From: Comamonas aquatica NBRC 14918
GTDB taxonomy: Bacteria; Pseudomonadota; Gammaproteobacteria; Burkholderiales; Burkholderiaceae_C
Direction of reading: 5' to 3'
DNA length: 34,127 nucleotides
Assembly: GCF_000739875.1 (NCBI RefSeq)
Contig: NZ_BBJR01000067.1
Coordinates: 1 to 34,127 of the forward strand
The translations under genes and the position numbers were made by a program. Each line of letters starts with the position of its first letter. The first letter of the stretch is position 1. Below, in pieces: positions 16,520-23,972 of the stretch. The notes under the pieces are model-generated. The model did not search any database. It had not been told where the DNA came from and saw only the letters and a program-made list of their open reading frames with translations.

Positions 16520-18233
16520 CACCTCTTTCGACTACATCGTCATCGGAGGCGGCACTGCAGGCGCCCTGCTGTGCAACCGCCTCAGCGCCGACCGCAACGT
16601 GCGCGTCCTGCTGATCGAAGCCGGCCGCAAGGACGATTACCACTGGATCCACATTCCCGTCGGCTACCTGCACTGCATCGGCAACCCCCGCACCGACTGG
16701 CTCTACCAGACCGAGGCCGACGCCGGGCTCAACGGCCGCAGCCTGCGCTACCCGCGCGGCAAGACGCTGGGCGGCTGCTCCAGCATCAACGGCATGATCT
16801 ACATGCGCGGCCAGGCGCGCGACTACGACCAGTGGGCCGGACTGACCGGCGACGACAGCTGGCGCTGGGAGCAGGTGCTGCCGGCCTTCATGAAACACGA
16901 AAGCCACTGGCGCCTGGACGAGGGCCAGCCGCCCAACCCGGCCTTCGCCAGCCTGCACGGCCACAAGGGCGAGTGGCGCGTCGAGAAGCAGCGCCTGCGC
17001 TGGGACATCCTGGATGCGTTCTCCCAGGCGGCGCAGCAGGCCGGCATCCCGGCCACGCAGGACTTCAACGGCGGTGACAACGAGGGCGTGGGCTATTTCG
17101 AAGTGAACCAGAAGGACGGCTGGCGCTGGAACACGGCCAAGGCCTTTCTGCGCCCCAAGTGCTATGGCCGCCCCAACTTCGAGATGTGGACCATGGCCCA
17201 GGCCACGCGCCTGGTGGTGGAGCGCCAGGCCGATGGCGCGCTGCGCTGCACCGGCGTCAAGGTCTGGACCGGCGACGAACTGGCCCACCTGACGGCCACC
17301 GAGGAAGTGATCGTCTGCGCCGGGGCCGTCAACTCGCCGCAACTGCTGCAGCTGTCGGGCATCGGCCCGGCCCAGGTGCTGCACCAGGCCGGCATCCCGG
17401 TCACGCTGGACCTGCCCGGCGTGGGCGCCAACCTGCAGGACCACCTGCAGATCCGCTCGGTCTACAAGGTGCGCGATGCGCTCACCCTCAACACCCTGGC
17501 GGCCAGCCCCTGGGGCAAGCTGCGCATCGGCATGGAATACCTGCTGCGCCGCACCGGCCCGATGAGCATGGCGCCCTCGCAGCTGGGCGCCTTCACGCGC
17601 AGCCGCCCCGAGCTGGAGCACCCCAACCTGCAGTACCACGTGCAACCCCTGTCGCTGGATGCGTTTGGCGAGCCGCTGCACAGCTTCCCGGCCTTCACCG
17701 CCAGCGTCTGCAACCTCAACCCCACCAGCCGTGGCACGGTGCACATCAAGAGCCCGAACTTCGAGGACGCGCCGGCAATTGCACCCAACTACCTGAGCAC
17801 CGCCCAGGACCAGCAGGTGGCGGCCGACAGCCTGCGCGTGACGCGCCGCATCGTCAGCCAGCCGGCACTGGCGCAGTATGCCCCCGAGGAATGGAAGCCC
17901 GGCACCCAGTACCAGAGCGACGAGGAGCTGATCCGCCTGGCAGGCGACATTGCCACCACCATCTTCCACCCCGTGGGCACCACCAAGATGGGCCGCGACG
18001 ACGACCCCATGGCCGTGCTGGACAGCCGCCTGCGCGTGCGCGGCGTGCAGGCGCTGCGCGTGGTGGATGCCGGGGCCATGCCCACCATCACCAGCGGCAA
18101 CACCAACAGCCCGACGCTGATGCTGGCGGAAAAGGCCGCCGGCTGGATCCGCGCCGAACGCAAGGCGCGCGAGGGCCAGACGCCCCTGGCGGCGGCCGCC
18201 CCCGAAGCACCGGCCCAGGCGCTGACCGTGTGA
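16512..18233 (+). CDS. GMC family FAD-dependent oxidoreductase (choline dehydrogenase-like)
   Basis: A 573-residue flavoprotein. The Rossmann FAD motif is DYIVIGGGTAGALL (7-20), followed by the GMC signature 1 region RGKTLGGCSSINGMIYMRG and signature 2 GAVNSPQLLQLSGIGP. The catalytic histidine is in FHPVGTTKMG, and the C-terminal NTNSPTLMLAEKAA holds the second conserved active-site position. The family oxidises alcohols (choline, long-chain or aromatic alcohols). No betaine aldehyde dehydrogenase or transporter gene lies nearby, so choline is not supported as substrate. Divergent from the MCE operon. The C-terminus has an Ala-rich tail. Confidence 0.93.
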   Translation: MSDTSFDYIVIGGGTAGALLCNRLSADRNVRVLLIEAGRKDDYHWIHIPVGYLHCIGNPRTDWLYQTEADAGLNGRSLRYPRGKTLGGCSSINGMIYMRGQARDYDQWAGLTGDDSWRWEQVLPAFMKHESHWRLDEGQPPNPAFASLHGHKGEWRVEKQRLRWDILDAFSQAAQQAGIPATQDFNGGDNEGVGYFEVNQKDGWRWNTAKAFLRPKCYGRPNFEMWTMAQATRLVVERQADGALRCTGVKVWTGDELAHLTATEEVIVCAGAVNSPQLLQLSGIGPAQVLHQAGIPVTLDLPGVGANLQDHLQIRSVYKVRDALTLNTLAASPWGKLRIGMEYLLRRTGPMSMAPSQLGAFTRSRPELEHPNLQYHVQPLSLDAFGEPLHSFPAFTASVCNLNPTSRGTVHIKSPNFEDAPAIAPNYLSTAQDQQVAADSLRVTRRIVSQPALAQYAPEEWKPGTQYQSDEELIRLAGDIATTIFHPVGTTKMGRDDDPMAVLDSRLRVRGVQALRVVDAGAMPTITSGNTNSPTLMLAEKAAGWIRAERKAREGQTPLAAAAPEAPAQALTV

Positions 18234-18255
18234 ACGGTCCCGCTGCCGTCGGCAA

Positions 18256-18352
18256 GATTAAAAAGTGAGCTGCCTGCGCTGATCAAAAGCCAACTTCGGC
18301 ACTAAACAGCGCTGAAATCTAGACTTTCCGTGCGCAACCAGCTCCTTTTTCA
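18256..18352. repeat. Degenerate intergenic repeat region
   Basis: Contains GAGCTGCCTGCGCTGATCAA, weakly like the ATAGCTGCTGGCGCTTG family, and GCGCAACCAGCTCCTTTTTC, similar to 23941-23961. It occupies the gap between the convergent GMC and amtB-associated genes. On the minus strand TTTTT near 18260 could help terminate the amtB transcript, but no clean stem precedes it. Confidence 0.3.
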
Positions 18353-18363
18353 GGACTCCCCCG

Positions 18364-18684
18364 CTACCGCAACCCGCCGATGTAGCGCCCGGCCTCGTCG
18401 CCCGGCGGGGCCGCATCGCGCAGGCGGTGCGCCACACGCTCCACCAGCGGCACCGCCGGGGCGGGGGCCGCTGCCCCGGCGTCCAGCAGGGCCGCCAGCC
18501 GGTCGGCCAGCCCGGCCAGCGCGGCATCGCCGTCCTCCGCCGCGCGGGCCCGCGCCACGCGCACGATCTCGCGGGCGTACTCGTCGTTGAGCGCCATCCA
18601 GTCGGTATCGGTCACGCGGCCCGCCTTGCGCCGCAGCGCCACGTGCAGGTGGGCGGCTGCGGCCATGCGTTCGGTGTTCGCCAT
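18364..18684 (-). CDS. Small uncharacterised protein downstream of the ammonium transporter
   Basis: A 106-residue soluble protein starting MANTERMAAAAHLHVALRRK. ATG 18684 is preferred because AGGAGG lies 6 nt upstream; ATG 18690 would abut it. The sequence is mostly alpha-helical, Ala/Arg-rich, with an acidic-basic heptad-like middle (EYAREIVRVARARAAEDGD) and no cysteine, signal peptide or membrane segment. I do not recognise a family. It lies 41 nt after the ammonium transporter gene and has a strong ribosome-binding site, so it is probably translated with it. It is not a PII protein: it lacks the T-loop and the usual length. Confidence 0.65.
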   Translation of the reverse strand: MANTERMAAAAHLHVALRRKAGRVTDTDWMALNDEYAREIVRVARARAAEDGDAALAGLADRLAALLDAGAAAPAPAVPLVERVAHRLRDAAPPGDEAGRYIGGLR

Positions 18685-18725
18685 CGGCATCCTCCTTGTG
18701 CTGGCGGCCCAGGCCGCCGGGTGGG

Positions 18726-20039
18726 TCAGGCGCCCACGTGTTCGCGGTGCTCGCTGATGTCCAGGCCCTGCTGCTCGGCCTGGGCATCCACGCGCACGCC
18801 CACCAGGCGGTCGGTCAGCCACATCAGCACACAGGTGGCGGCAAAGCTGAACGCCGCCACCGCGACCACCGCCACGGACTGCGCCAGCAGGTTGCCGCTG
18901 GCCCCGGAAATCGTGCCGCTGACCAGCACCCCGGTCAGCAGCGAACCGACGATGCCGCCGATGCCATGCACGCCGAACACATCCAGCGAGTCATCGGCCC
19001 CCAGCCAGCGCTTGAAACCCGTGGCCCCCCAGTAGCAGACCAGCCCGGCGATGGCGCCGATCAGCAGGCCCGCGCCCATGTCCACAAAGCCCGCCGCCGG
19101 GGTCACTGCCACCAGCCCGGCCACCAGCCCCGAGCACAGGCCCAGCACCGACATGCGGCGGTGCAGCAGCCATTCGCCCAGCGCCCAGCCCAGGGCACCA
19201 CCGGCCGCGGCCAGGTGCGTGACCACCATGGCCAGGGCCGCGCGCCCGTCGGCCGCCAGGGCCGAGCCGCCGTTGAAGCCGAACCAGCCCACCCACAACA
19301 GGCAGGCGCCCAGCATGGTCCAGCCCAGGTTGTAGGGCTGGAAGGCCTCGCGCCCATAGCCCGTGCGCTTGCCCAGGTAGCAGGCGCAGGCCAGGCCCGC
19401 CGCGCCGGCGTTCACGTGCACCACGGCGCCGCCGGCGAAGTCCAGCGCGCCCATGCGCGCCAGCCAGCCGCCCGGCTCCCACACCCAGTGCGCCACGGGC
19501 ACGTAGACCAGCAGGGTCCACAGCGCCATGAACAGCATCAGCGCCACAAAGCGCATGCGCTCCACCAGGGCGCCGACGATCAGGGCCGCCGTGATGATGG
19601 CGAAGGTCAGCTGGAACAGGGCGTAGGCCGCCTCGGGGATGTGCGGCGCCATGTGGCTGACCGCCAGTTGCTGCTGCGCCAGCTGGTAGTCCAGGCCCCC
19701 GAACCACAACCGCTCCAGCCCGCCAATCCAGCGCGAGGACGGGGTGAACGCCAGCGAATAGCCCACGGCAAACCACACCACGCTGACCACACAGGCCGCG
19801 CCCAGCACCGCCGCCAGGGTGTTGAGCACATTCTTGCGGCGCACCATGCCCGCGTAGAACAGGGCCACGCCGGGCAGCGTCATCAGCAGCACCAGGGCCG
19901 TGGCCACCAGCACCCAGACCGTGTCGGCCTTGTCGATGGCCGCAAACCCCACCATCTGCTGGGCCTGCCCGGCCGCTGGCAGCAGGGCCAGCAGCGCCAC
20001 GCCCGAGGCCAGACGGCCCCACCTGCTTCGCATCTCCAT
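18726..20039 (-). CDS. amtB: Ammonium transporter (Amt family)
   Basis: Inner-membrane channel for ammonium. The 437-residue protein has an N-terminal signal-like helix (cleavage after AGQA near residue 26) and eleven membrane segments. The twin histidines are His208 (GGAVVHVNAG) and His358 (FGVHGIGGIVG), and FYAGMVRRKNVLN marks the first conserved helix pair. ATG 20039 follows GGGGGAG and begins the signal peptide, whereas the in-frame upstream ATG 20108 lies before the candidate sigma-54 promoter. Usually glnK accompanies amtB. Here no PII gene is adjacent and a small unknown gene follows instead. Confidence 0.95.
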   Translation of the reverse strand: MEMRSRWGRLASGVALLALLPAAGQAQQMVGFAAIDKADTVWVLVATALVLLMTLPGVALFYAGMVRRKNVLNTLAAVLGAACVVSVVWFAVGYSLAFTPSSRWIGGLERLWFGGLDYQLAQQQLAVSHMAPHIPEAAYALFQLTFAIITAALIVGALVERMRFVALMLFMALWTLLVYVPVAHWVWEPGGWLARMGALDFAGGAVVHVNAGAAGLACACYLGKRTGYGREAFQPYNLGWTMLGACLLWVGWFGFNGGSALAADGRAALAMVVTHLAAAGGALGWALGEWLLHRRMSVLGLCSGLVAGLVAVTPAAGFVDMGAGLLIGAIAGLVCYWGATGFKRWLGADDSLDVFGVHGIGGIVGSLLTGVLVSGTISGASGNLLAQSVAVVAVAAFSFAATCVLMWLTDRLVGVRVDAQAEQQGLDISEHREHVGA

Positions 20040-20072
20040 GTCGCTCCCCCGCAGTGTTGTTGCCGCCAGCCA

Positions 20073-20088
20073 AGCACAAGCCATGCCT
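20073..20088 (-). promoter_or_regulatory. Candidate sigma-54 (-24/-12) promoter of amtB
   Basis: AGGCATGGCTTGTGCT on the minus strand has GG and GC separated by exactly 10 bp and partly matches the consensus TGGCACG-N4-TTGCA. Transcription would begin about 22 nt before the amtB ATG. amtB genes are commonly NtrC/sigma-54 controlled, which supports the call. Confidence 0.4.
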
Positions 20089-20171
20089 GCACACCGGCCG
20101 CCAAACACCCACCGCGCACAGTGTCATTCGGCCGTCACACACCGCACCACCAGCTTGCGGGAAATCCCCGA

Positions 20172-20229
20172 TGCACCAAACCAACGCAGGGTCTACAGTC
20201 CACACCACTCTAGCGCGCACCAAGGTGCA
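20172..20229. promoter_or_regulatory. NtrC-like half-sites upstream of amtB
   Basis: TGCACCA at 20172-20178 and the inverted repeat GCACC-AA-GGTGC at 20217-20228 resemble halves of the NtrC enhancer (TGCACCA...TGGTGCA), though the spacing in the second is too short for the canonical site. They lie about 90-145 bp upstream of the putative sigma-54 promoter, the usual enhancer distance. Confidence 0.3.
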
Positions 20230-20311
20230 GCAAGGAGGGCCCGAGGAGACAACTCGATCCACAACCAGACCAATATCTATAAAGCATCCACCAATGAGAT
20301 GCCTTTCCCCC

Positions 20312-20336
20312 AGCGCCGGCCAGACCGGCGCTTTTT
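20312..20336 (+). terminator. Plus-strand terminator with no gene in front of it
   Basis: AGCGCCGG-CCAGA-CCGGCGCT, an 8-bp stem, is followed by TTTTATTTG. The 270 bp before it back to amtB contain no plus-strand gene. It ends 47 nt before the TauE/SafE ATG, so it may be an attenuator for that gene or the end of a short RNA. A TATAAA at about 20277-20282 lacks a good -35. Confidence 0.75.
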
Positions 20337-20382
20337 ATTTGTGTTTTAGCGCTCCGTGAACAGCGCACAATCAGCGCCCATC

Positions 20383-21141
20383 ATGGAATGGATTTTTGTC
20401 TCTCTGGCTTCGGCCCTGGCCGGTTTCGTGGATGCCATCGTGGGTGGTGGCGGACTGATTCTGGTGCCCGCAATGTTTGCCGCCTTCCCGCACGCGGCCC
20501 CCGCCACCCTGTTTGGCACCAACAAGAGCGCCGCCGTCTGGGGCACGGCGATGTCGACCTGGCAGTACAGCCGGCGCATCAGCATCACCTGGCCGATGAT
20601 CATCCCCGGCATCGTGGCTGCCGGGGTGGGCGCATTCAGCGGCGCCTGGGCAGTCACCCTGGTCAACCCCGACTTCCTGCGCAAGCTGCTGCCCTTCATC
20701 CTGCTGGGCGTGCTGCTCTACACCCTGGCCAAGAAGGAGCTGGGGCGCGAGCACACCCCCATGCACAGCCTGCGCACCACGCAATCGCTGACGGCCGGCA
20801 TCGGCCTGGTCATTGGCTTTTACGACGGCTTCTTCGGCCCGGGCACGGGCAGCTTCTTCGTCTTCCTGCTGGTGCGTCTGCTGGGCTATGACTTCCTGAA
20901 TGCGTCAATCAACGCCAAGCTGATGAACGTCACCACCAACCTGGCGGCCATCGTGCTGTTCGCGCTCAAGGGCCATGTCTGGTGGCACTTTGCCGTGCCG
21001 CTGGCGATCGCCAACGTGCTGGGCAGCGTGCTGGGCACCTGGATGGCGCTGCGCCACGGCGCCGGCTTTGTGCGCGTGATCTTCATCGTGGTGGTCAGCC
21101 TGCTGATCTGCAAAACCGGCTGGGACGCCTTCGGCGCCTGA
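20383..21141 (+). CDS. TauE/SafE family sulfite/anion exporter-like permease
   Basis: A 252-residue membrane protein with about eight predicted helices. The first half-repeat shows FVDAIVGGGGLILVPAMF and the second IGFYDGFFGPGTGSFFVFLL, the two diagnostic motifs of the TauE/SafE (former DUF81) family, followed by ASINAKLMNVTTNLAAI. Known members export sulfite, sulfoacetate or related anions, but most are uncharacterised and no sulfonate gene is adjacent. ATG 20383 matches the usual family start (MEWIFVSLASALAGF). The GTG at 20356 is possible but lies closer to the terminator. Confidence 0.9.
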   Translation: MEWIFVSLASALAGFVDAIVGGGGLILVPAMFAAFPHAAPATLFGTNKSAAVWGTAMSTWQYSRRISITWPMIIPGIVAAGVGAFSGAWAVTLVNPDFLRKLLPFILLGVLLYTLAKKELGREHTPMHSLRTTQSLTAGIGLVIGFYDGFFGPGTGSFFVFLLVRLLGYDFLNASINAKLMNVTTNLAAIVLFALKGHVWWHFAVPLAIANVLGSVLGTWMALRHGAGFVRVIFIVVVSLLICKTGWDAFGA

Positions 21142-21182
21142 GCCGGCGCGGCACATCCCCCGTCAGTGGCGAGGCCTGCCGT

Positions 21183-21211
21183 CTGCACGGACGCTGGCCG
21201 GCTTTTATAAT
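21183..21211 (+). promoter_or_regulatory. Candidate promoter of the amino-acid ABC transporter
   Basis: A perfect TATAAT (21206-21211) with CTGCAC 17 bp upstream (three of six matches to TTGACA). Start predicted near 21218, giving a leader of about 215 nt. The -10 is the best sigma-70 match in the window. Confidence 0.5.
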
Positions 21212-21217
21212 GGCAGC

Positions 21218-21432
21218 CTGCTTCGCCTGACGAGCCGCACATTCTTGGTGCATGCGCACCACCGCTTTGCGGCGTAGCCCGGCCCACCGCTGTGATGGTC
21301 TGATGTCCTCAGACCGGCGGTCCGGCGGCTACAGCCCCCTCCTTTCTTGACCGCTGCATCGCTGTGAGCGGCGCCCCATCCGCATGGGGCCGGGGCCCTT
21401 GCCAGCGCGATGGCGCCAGGAGCACCTCTTTC
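21218..21432 (+). promoter_or_regulatory. Long structured 5' leader of the ABC importer
   Basis: Hairpins in order: GGTGC-ATGC-GCACC (21247-21260), CCGC-TTT-GCGG (21262-21272), GGTCTGA-TGTCC-TCAGACC (21297-21315) flanked by CCGC/GCGG (21287-21320), a tandem CCGGCGG repeat (21314-21328), and GCCCCAT-CCGC-ATGGGGC (21373-21390). The ribosome-binding site AGGAG (21418-21422) follows. I cannot match it to a known riboswitch class. No terminator-type U-tract is present, so any control would be on translation or stability. Confidence 0.4.
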
Positions 21433-22203
21433 ATGCAACGCTTTTCCGTCATTGCCGCCGCTGCGCTGGCTCTGCTGGGCACCTCGGTAGCCCAGGCACG
21501 TCCCCTTGAAGCCATCCAGAAGGACGGCACCCTGCGTCTGGCCACCGAAGGCTACTACGCCCCCTTCGCCTACTTTGAGGGCAAGAAGCTGACCGGCTTC
21601 GAAGTCGATCTGGCCGAACACCTGGCCCAGAAGATGGGCCTGAAGTTCGAGTGGAAGACGATTTCCTTCGATGCCCTGCTGACCGGCCTGAAGCAGGACC
21701 GCTGGGACCTGGTCATCTCGTCGCACGGCATCACGCCCGAGCGCGAGAAGGCCATCACCTTCACCGCCCCGCACTACTGCTCGGGTGCGCAGGTGATCGC
21801 CCGCGACGCCAGCATCCAGGGCGCCAAGGACCTGGCCGGCAAGACCGTGTCGGCCCAGACCGGCACCACCTACCTGGACTACGTGCAAAAGAACGTGCCC
21901 GGCGTGAAGCGCGTGGTGAACTTCCCCACCAACGAAGCCGCGATGAACGCCCTGATGACCCAGCGCGCCGACGCCTGGGTGACCGAGCGCTTCCTGGCCA
22001 AGGAAATGCTGGCCAAGAACCCCAAGATCAAGTTCCACCAGGGCGAGCTGCTGTTCGTCGAGCGCATTGCCGCCGCCGTGGCCAAGGACAACCAGCCCCT
22101 GGCCGCCGCCTGGAACCAGGCCTTTGCCGCCTCCCTGAAGGACGGCAGCTACGCCAAGATCTCGCACAAGTGGTTCCAGGAAGACATTCGCTGCCCACAA
22201 TAA
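21433..22203 (+). CDS. Polar amino-acid ABC transporter, periplasmic binding protein
   Basis: A 256-residue solute-binding protein of family 3 (SBP_bac_3). The signal peptide is cleaved after VAQA near residue 22. The mature part starts RPLEAIQKDGTLRLATEG, then YYAPFAYF, LTGFEVDLAEHLAQ and the ligand-contact region SSHGITPEREKAITFTAPHY, whose arginine usually holds the amino-acid carboxylate. Specificity (glutamine, arginine, histidine, cystine and others) cannot be read from sequence. AGGAG lies 10 nt before the ATG. The permease follows 113 nt later, beyond a terminator hairpin. Confidence 0.94.
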   Translation: MQRFSVIAAAALALLGTSVAQARPLEAIQKDGTLRLATEGYYAPFAYFEGKKLTGFEVDLAEHLAQKMGLKFEWKTISFDALLTGLKQDRWDLVISSHGITPEREKAITFTAPHYCSGAQVIARDASIQGAKDLAGKTVSAQTGTTYLDYVQKNVPGVKRVVNFPTNEAAMNALMTQRADAWVTERFLAKEMLAKNPKIKFHQGELLFVERIAAAVAKDNQPLAAAWNQAFAASLKDGSYAKISHKWFQEDIRCPQ

Positions 22204-22257
22204 AACCTGCCCGGGCGGTGTGATCGCCAGGCCGGGTGCCTGGCACGCCGCCCCATG

Positions 22258-22290
22258 ACGCCCTGAGGCTTTGGCCCCCAGGGCGTTTTT
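22258..22290 (+). terminator. Terminator-like hairpin between binding protein and permease
   Basis: ACGCCCTG / CAGGGCGT, an 8-bp stem with a 13-nt loop, is followed by TTTTT. In ABC operons a partial terminator after the binding-protein gene commonly leaves the binding protein in excess over the membrane subunits. Confidence 0.7.
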
Positions 22291-22316
22291 GCGTTGTTTA
22301 ACCTGCTGTTCTTTCC

Positions 22317-23099
22317 ATGCTCACTGCACTTTGGCCCTCGCACTGGAGCCGCACCCAGCGCAGCAATGCCACCCTGGTCACCGCCCTGTTGCTGATGGTG
22401 GTGGTCGTCGCCCTGCTGGGCGAGCTGCTGGCCCTGCTGCCCGAACCCATCGGCGACCACGCCGCCGAATTTGCCGATGGCGCCCGCACCACGCTGTACC
22501 TGACCCTGGTCAGCGGCGCGGCCGGCCTGCTGTTGGGCGTGCTGGCCGCCGTGGCGCGCACCTCTGGCCATGCCGTGCTGCGCAGCGTGGCCGGCGCCTA
22601 TGTCTGGATCATCCGTGGCACGCCGCTGCTGGTGCAGATCCTGTTCATGTACTTCGCCCTGCCGGTGCTGGTGCCGGGCCTGAACCTGCCGGACTTTGCC
22701 GCCGCCTGCGTGGCCCTGGCGCTGAACGTCGGTGCCTACAACGCCGAAGCCGTGCGCGCCGGCCTGAACGCCGTGCCGCGCGGCCAGACCGAGGCCGCCC
22801 GTGCCCTGGGCCTGCCCAAGGGGCGGGTGTTCCTGGACGTGGTCTTTCCCCAGGCGTTCAAGATTGCGCTGCCGCCCCTGGTCAGCAACTTCGTGGCCCT
22901 GCTCAAGGACTCGTCGCTGGCCTACGCCATCGGCGTGGTGGAGCTGACCAACGTCGGCAACCGCATCCAGTCGTCCACCTTCCAGCCGGTGGAGACGCTG
23001 ATCACCGTCGGCCTCACCTACCTGGTGCTGACCACGCTGGTGACCCAGGTCACCGCCGCCATCGAATACCGCTTTGACGTGGAGGGCCGCCAGAAGTGA
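22317..23099 (+). CDS. Amino-acid ABC transporter permease (HisM/GlnP family)
   Basis: A 260-residue inner-membrane subunit with five or six helices. The coupling EAA loop reads [20 protein letters not shown] and is followed by [15 protein letters not shown], typical of HisM/HisQ/GlnP permeases. [13 protein letters not shown] near residues 54-66 is the usual start of the BPD transport domain. A single permease gene suggests a homodimer. The gene ends in TGA overlapping the GTG start of the ATPase gene (four shared bases), so the two are translationally coupled. Confidence 0.94.
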   Translation: MLTALWPSHWSRTQRSNATLVTALLLMVVVVALLGELLALLPEPIGDHAAEFADGARTTLYLTLVSGAAGLLLGVLAAVARTSGHAVLRSVAGAYVWIIRGTPLLVQILFMYFALPVLVPGLNLPDFAAACVALALNVGAYNAEAVRAGLNAVPRGQTEAARALGLPKGRVFLDVVFPQAFKIALPPLVSNFVALLKDSSLAYAIGVVELTNVGNRIQSSTFQPVETLITVGLTYLVLTTLVTQVTAAIEYRFDVEGRQK

Positions 23100-23851
23100 G
23101 CCATGCTGCCAACACCCGCACGCCCTACATCGTCTGCGAGCGTGTCACCAAGTCGTTTGGTGCGCACCAGGTGCTGAAGGGCGTGTCCACCCAGTTCTGC
23201 CAGGGCGAGGTGACCGTGATCATCGGCGCCTCGGGCTCGGGCAAGTCCACGCTGCTGCGCGCGCTGAACCGCCTGGAGCCGCACGACGGCGGGCGCATCA
23301 CCATCGCCGGCGTGGAGGTCACGGACCACGAGGCCACGCTGCAGCAACAGCGCTGCGAAGTCGGCATGGTGTTCCAGCAGTTCAACCTGTTCGGCCACAT
23401 GACCGTGCTGGACAACGTGACCCTGGCGCCGCGCCGCATCCGCAAGACGCCGCGCGCCACGGCCAACGCCCAGGCCCTGCAGCTGCTGGAGCGCGTGGGC
23501 ATGGCCGCCCATGCGCACAAGTACCCCTGGCAGCTGTCCGGCGGCCAGCAGCAGCGCGTGGCGATTGCGCGCGCCCTGGCCATGCAGCCGCAGGTCATGC
23601 TGTTCGACGAGCCCACCAGCGCCCTGGACCCGGAGATGGTGCAGGAGGTGCTGGAGGTGATGCGCGGCCTGGCCCGCGAGGGCATGACCATGATCGTCGT
23701 CACCCACGAGATGGGCTTTGCCCGCGAGGTGGCCGACCGCGTGATGTTCTTCGACCAGGGCCAGATCGCGCACGAGGCCCCGCCGGCCGAGTTCTTTGCC
23801 CGCCCGGGCAACGAACGCATCGCCGCCTTCATCGGCCGCATGGCCCACTAG
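23096..23851 (+). CDS. Amino-acid ABC transporter ATPase (GlnQ/HisP family)
   Basis: A 251-residue ATPase starting with GTG inside the permease stop. Walker A is GASGSGKST, the Q-loop is [12 protein letters not shown], the signature is [15 protein letters not shown], Walker B is VMLFDEP with SALDPE, and the H-loop is VTHEMGFA. The QFNLF and HEMGFA motifs are hallmarks of polar amino-acid ABC ATPases. It completes the binding protein-permease-ATPase importer. Confidence 0.96.
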   Translation: MSHAANTRTPYIVCERVTKSFGAHQVLKGVSTQFCQGEVTVIIGASGSGKSTLLRALNRLEPHDGGRITIAGVEVTDHEATLQQQRCEVGMVFQQFNLFGHMTVLDNVTLAPRRIRKTPRATANAQALQLLERVGMAAHAHKYPWQLSGGQQQRVAIARALAMQPQVMLFDEPTSALDPEMVQEVLEVMRGLAREGMTMIVVTHEMGFAREVADRVMFFDQGQIAHEAPPAEFFARPGNERIAAFIGRMAH

Positions 23852-23919
23852 GCGCACCCCGCCATCACCATAATCAGGAGCAGTTGGCGCTTGTCATTCC
23901 TGGATTTCAGACTGTTTAG

Positions 23920-23961
23920 ACCATGAAACCCAGCAAATGCGCGCGCAAACCGCTCCTTTTT
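23920..23961. repeat. Possible second dispersed repeat (AAACCCAGC...GCTCCTTTTTTC)
   Basis: AAACCCAGC, GCGCGC and CGCTCCTTTTTTC occur in order. AAACCCAGC and a TTTTTCA end recur on the minus strand at 10029-9985, and GCGCAACC-AGCTCCTTTTTC at 18331-18351. It follows the ATPase gene and covers the first in-frame ATG of the EamA gene, so that ATG is probably not the start. Confidence 0.35.
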
Positions 23962-23972
23962 TCACACATCGC

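Noticed and set aside
14351-17969. Very long open frames (722 codons plus strand, 1065 codons minus strand) across the MCE operon and GMC gene
   Set aside because: They run through several confirmed genes, are Arg/His/Gly/Ala-rich and low in complexity, and match no protein family. GC bias removes stop codons.
20300-20349. 16-codon peptide MPFPQRRPDRRFLFVF across the orphan terminator
   Set aside because: No ribosome-binding site, and the coding content is dictated by the terminator stem and T-run.
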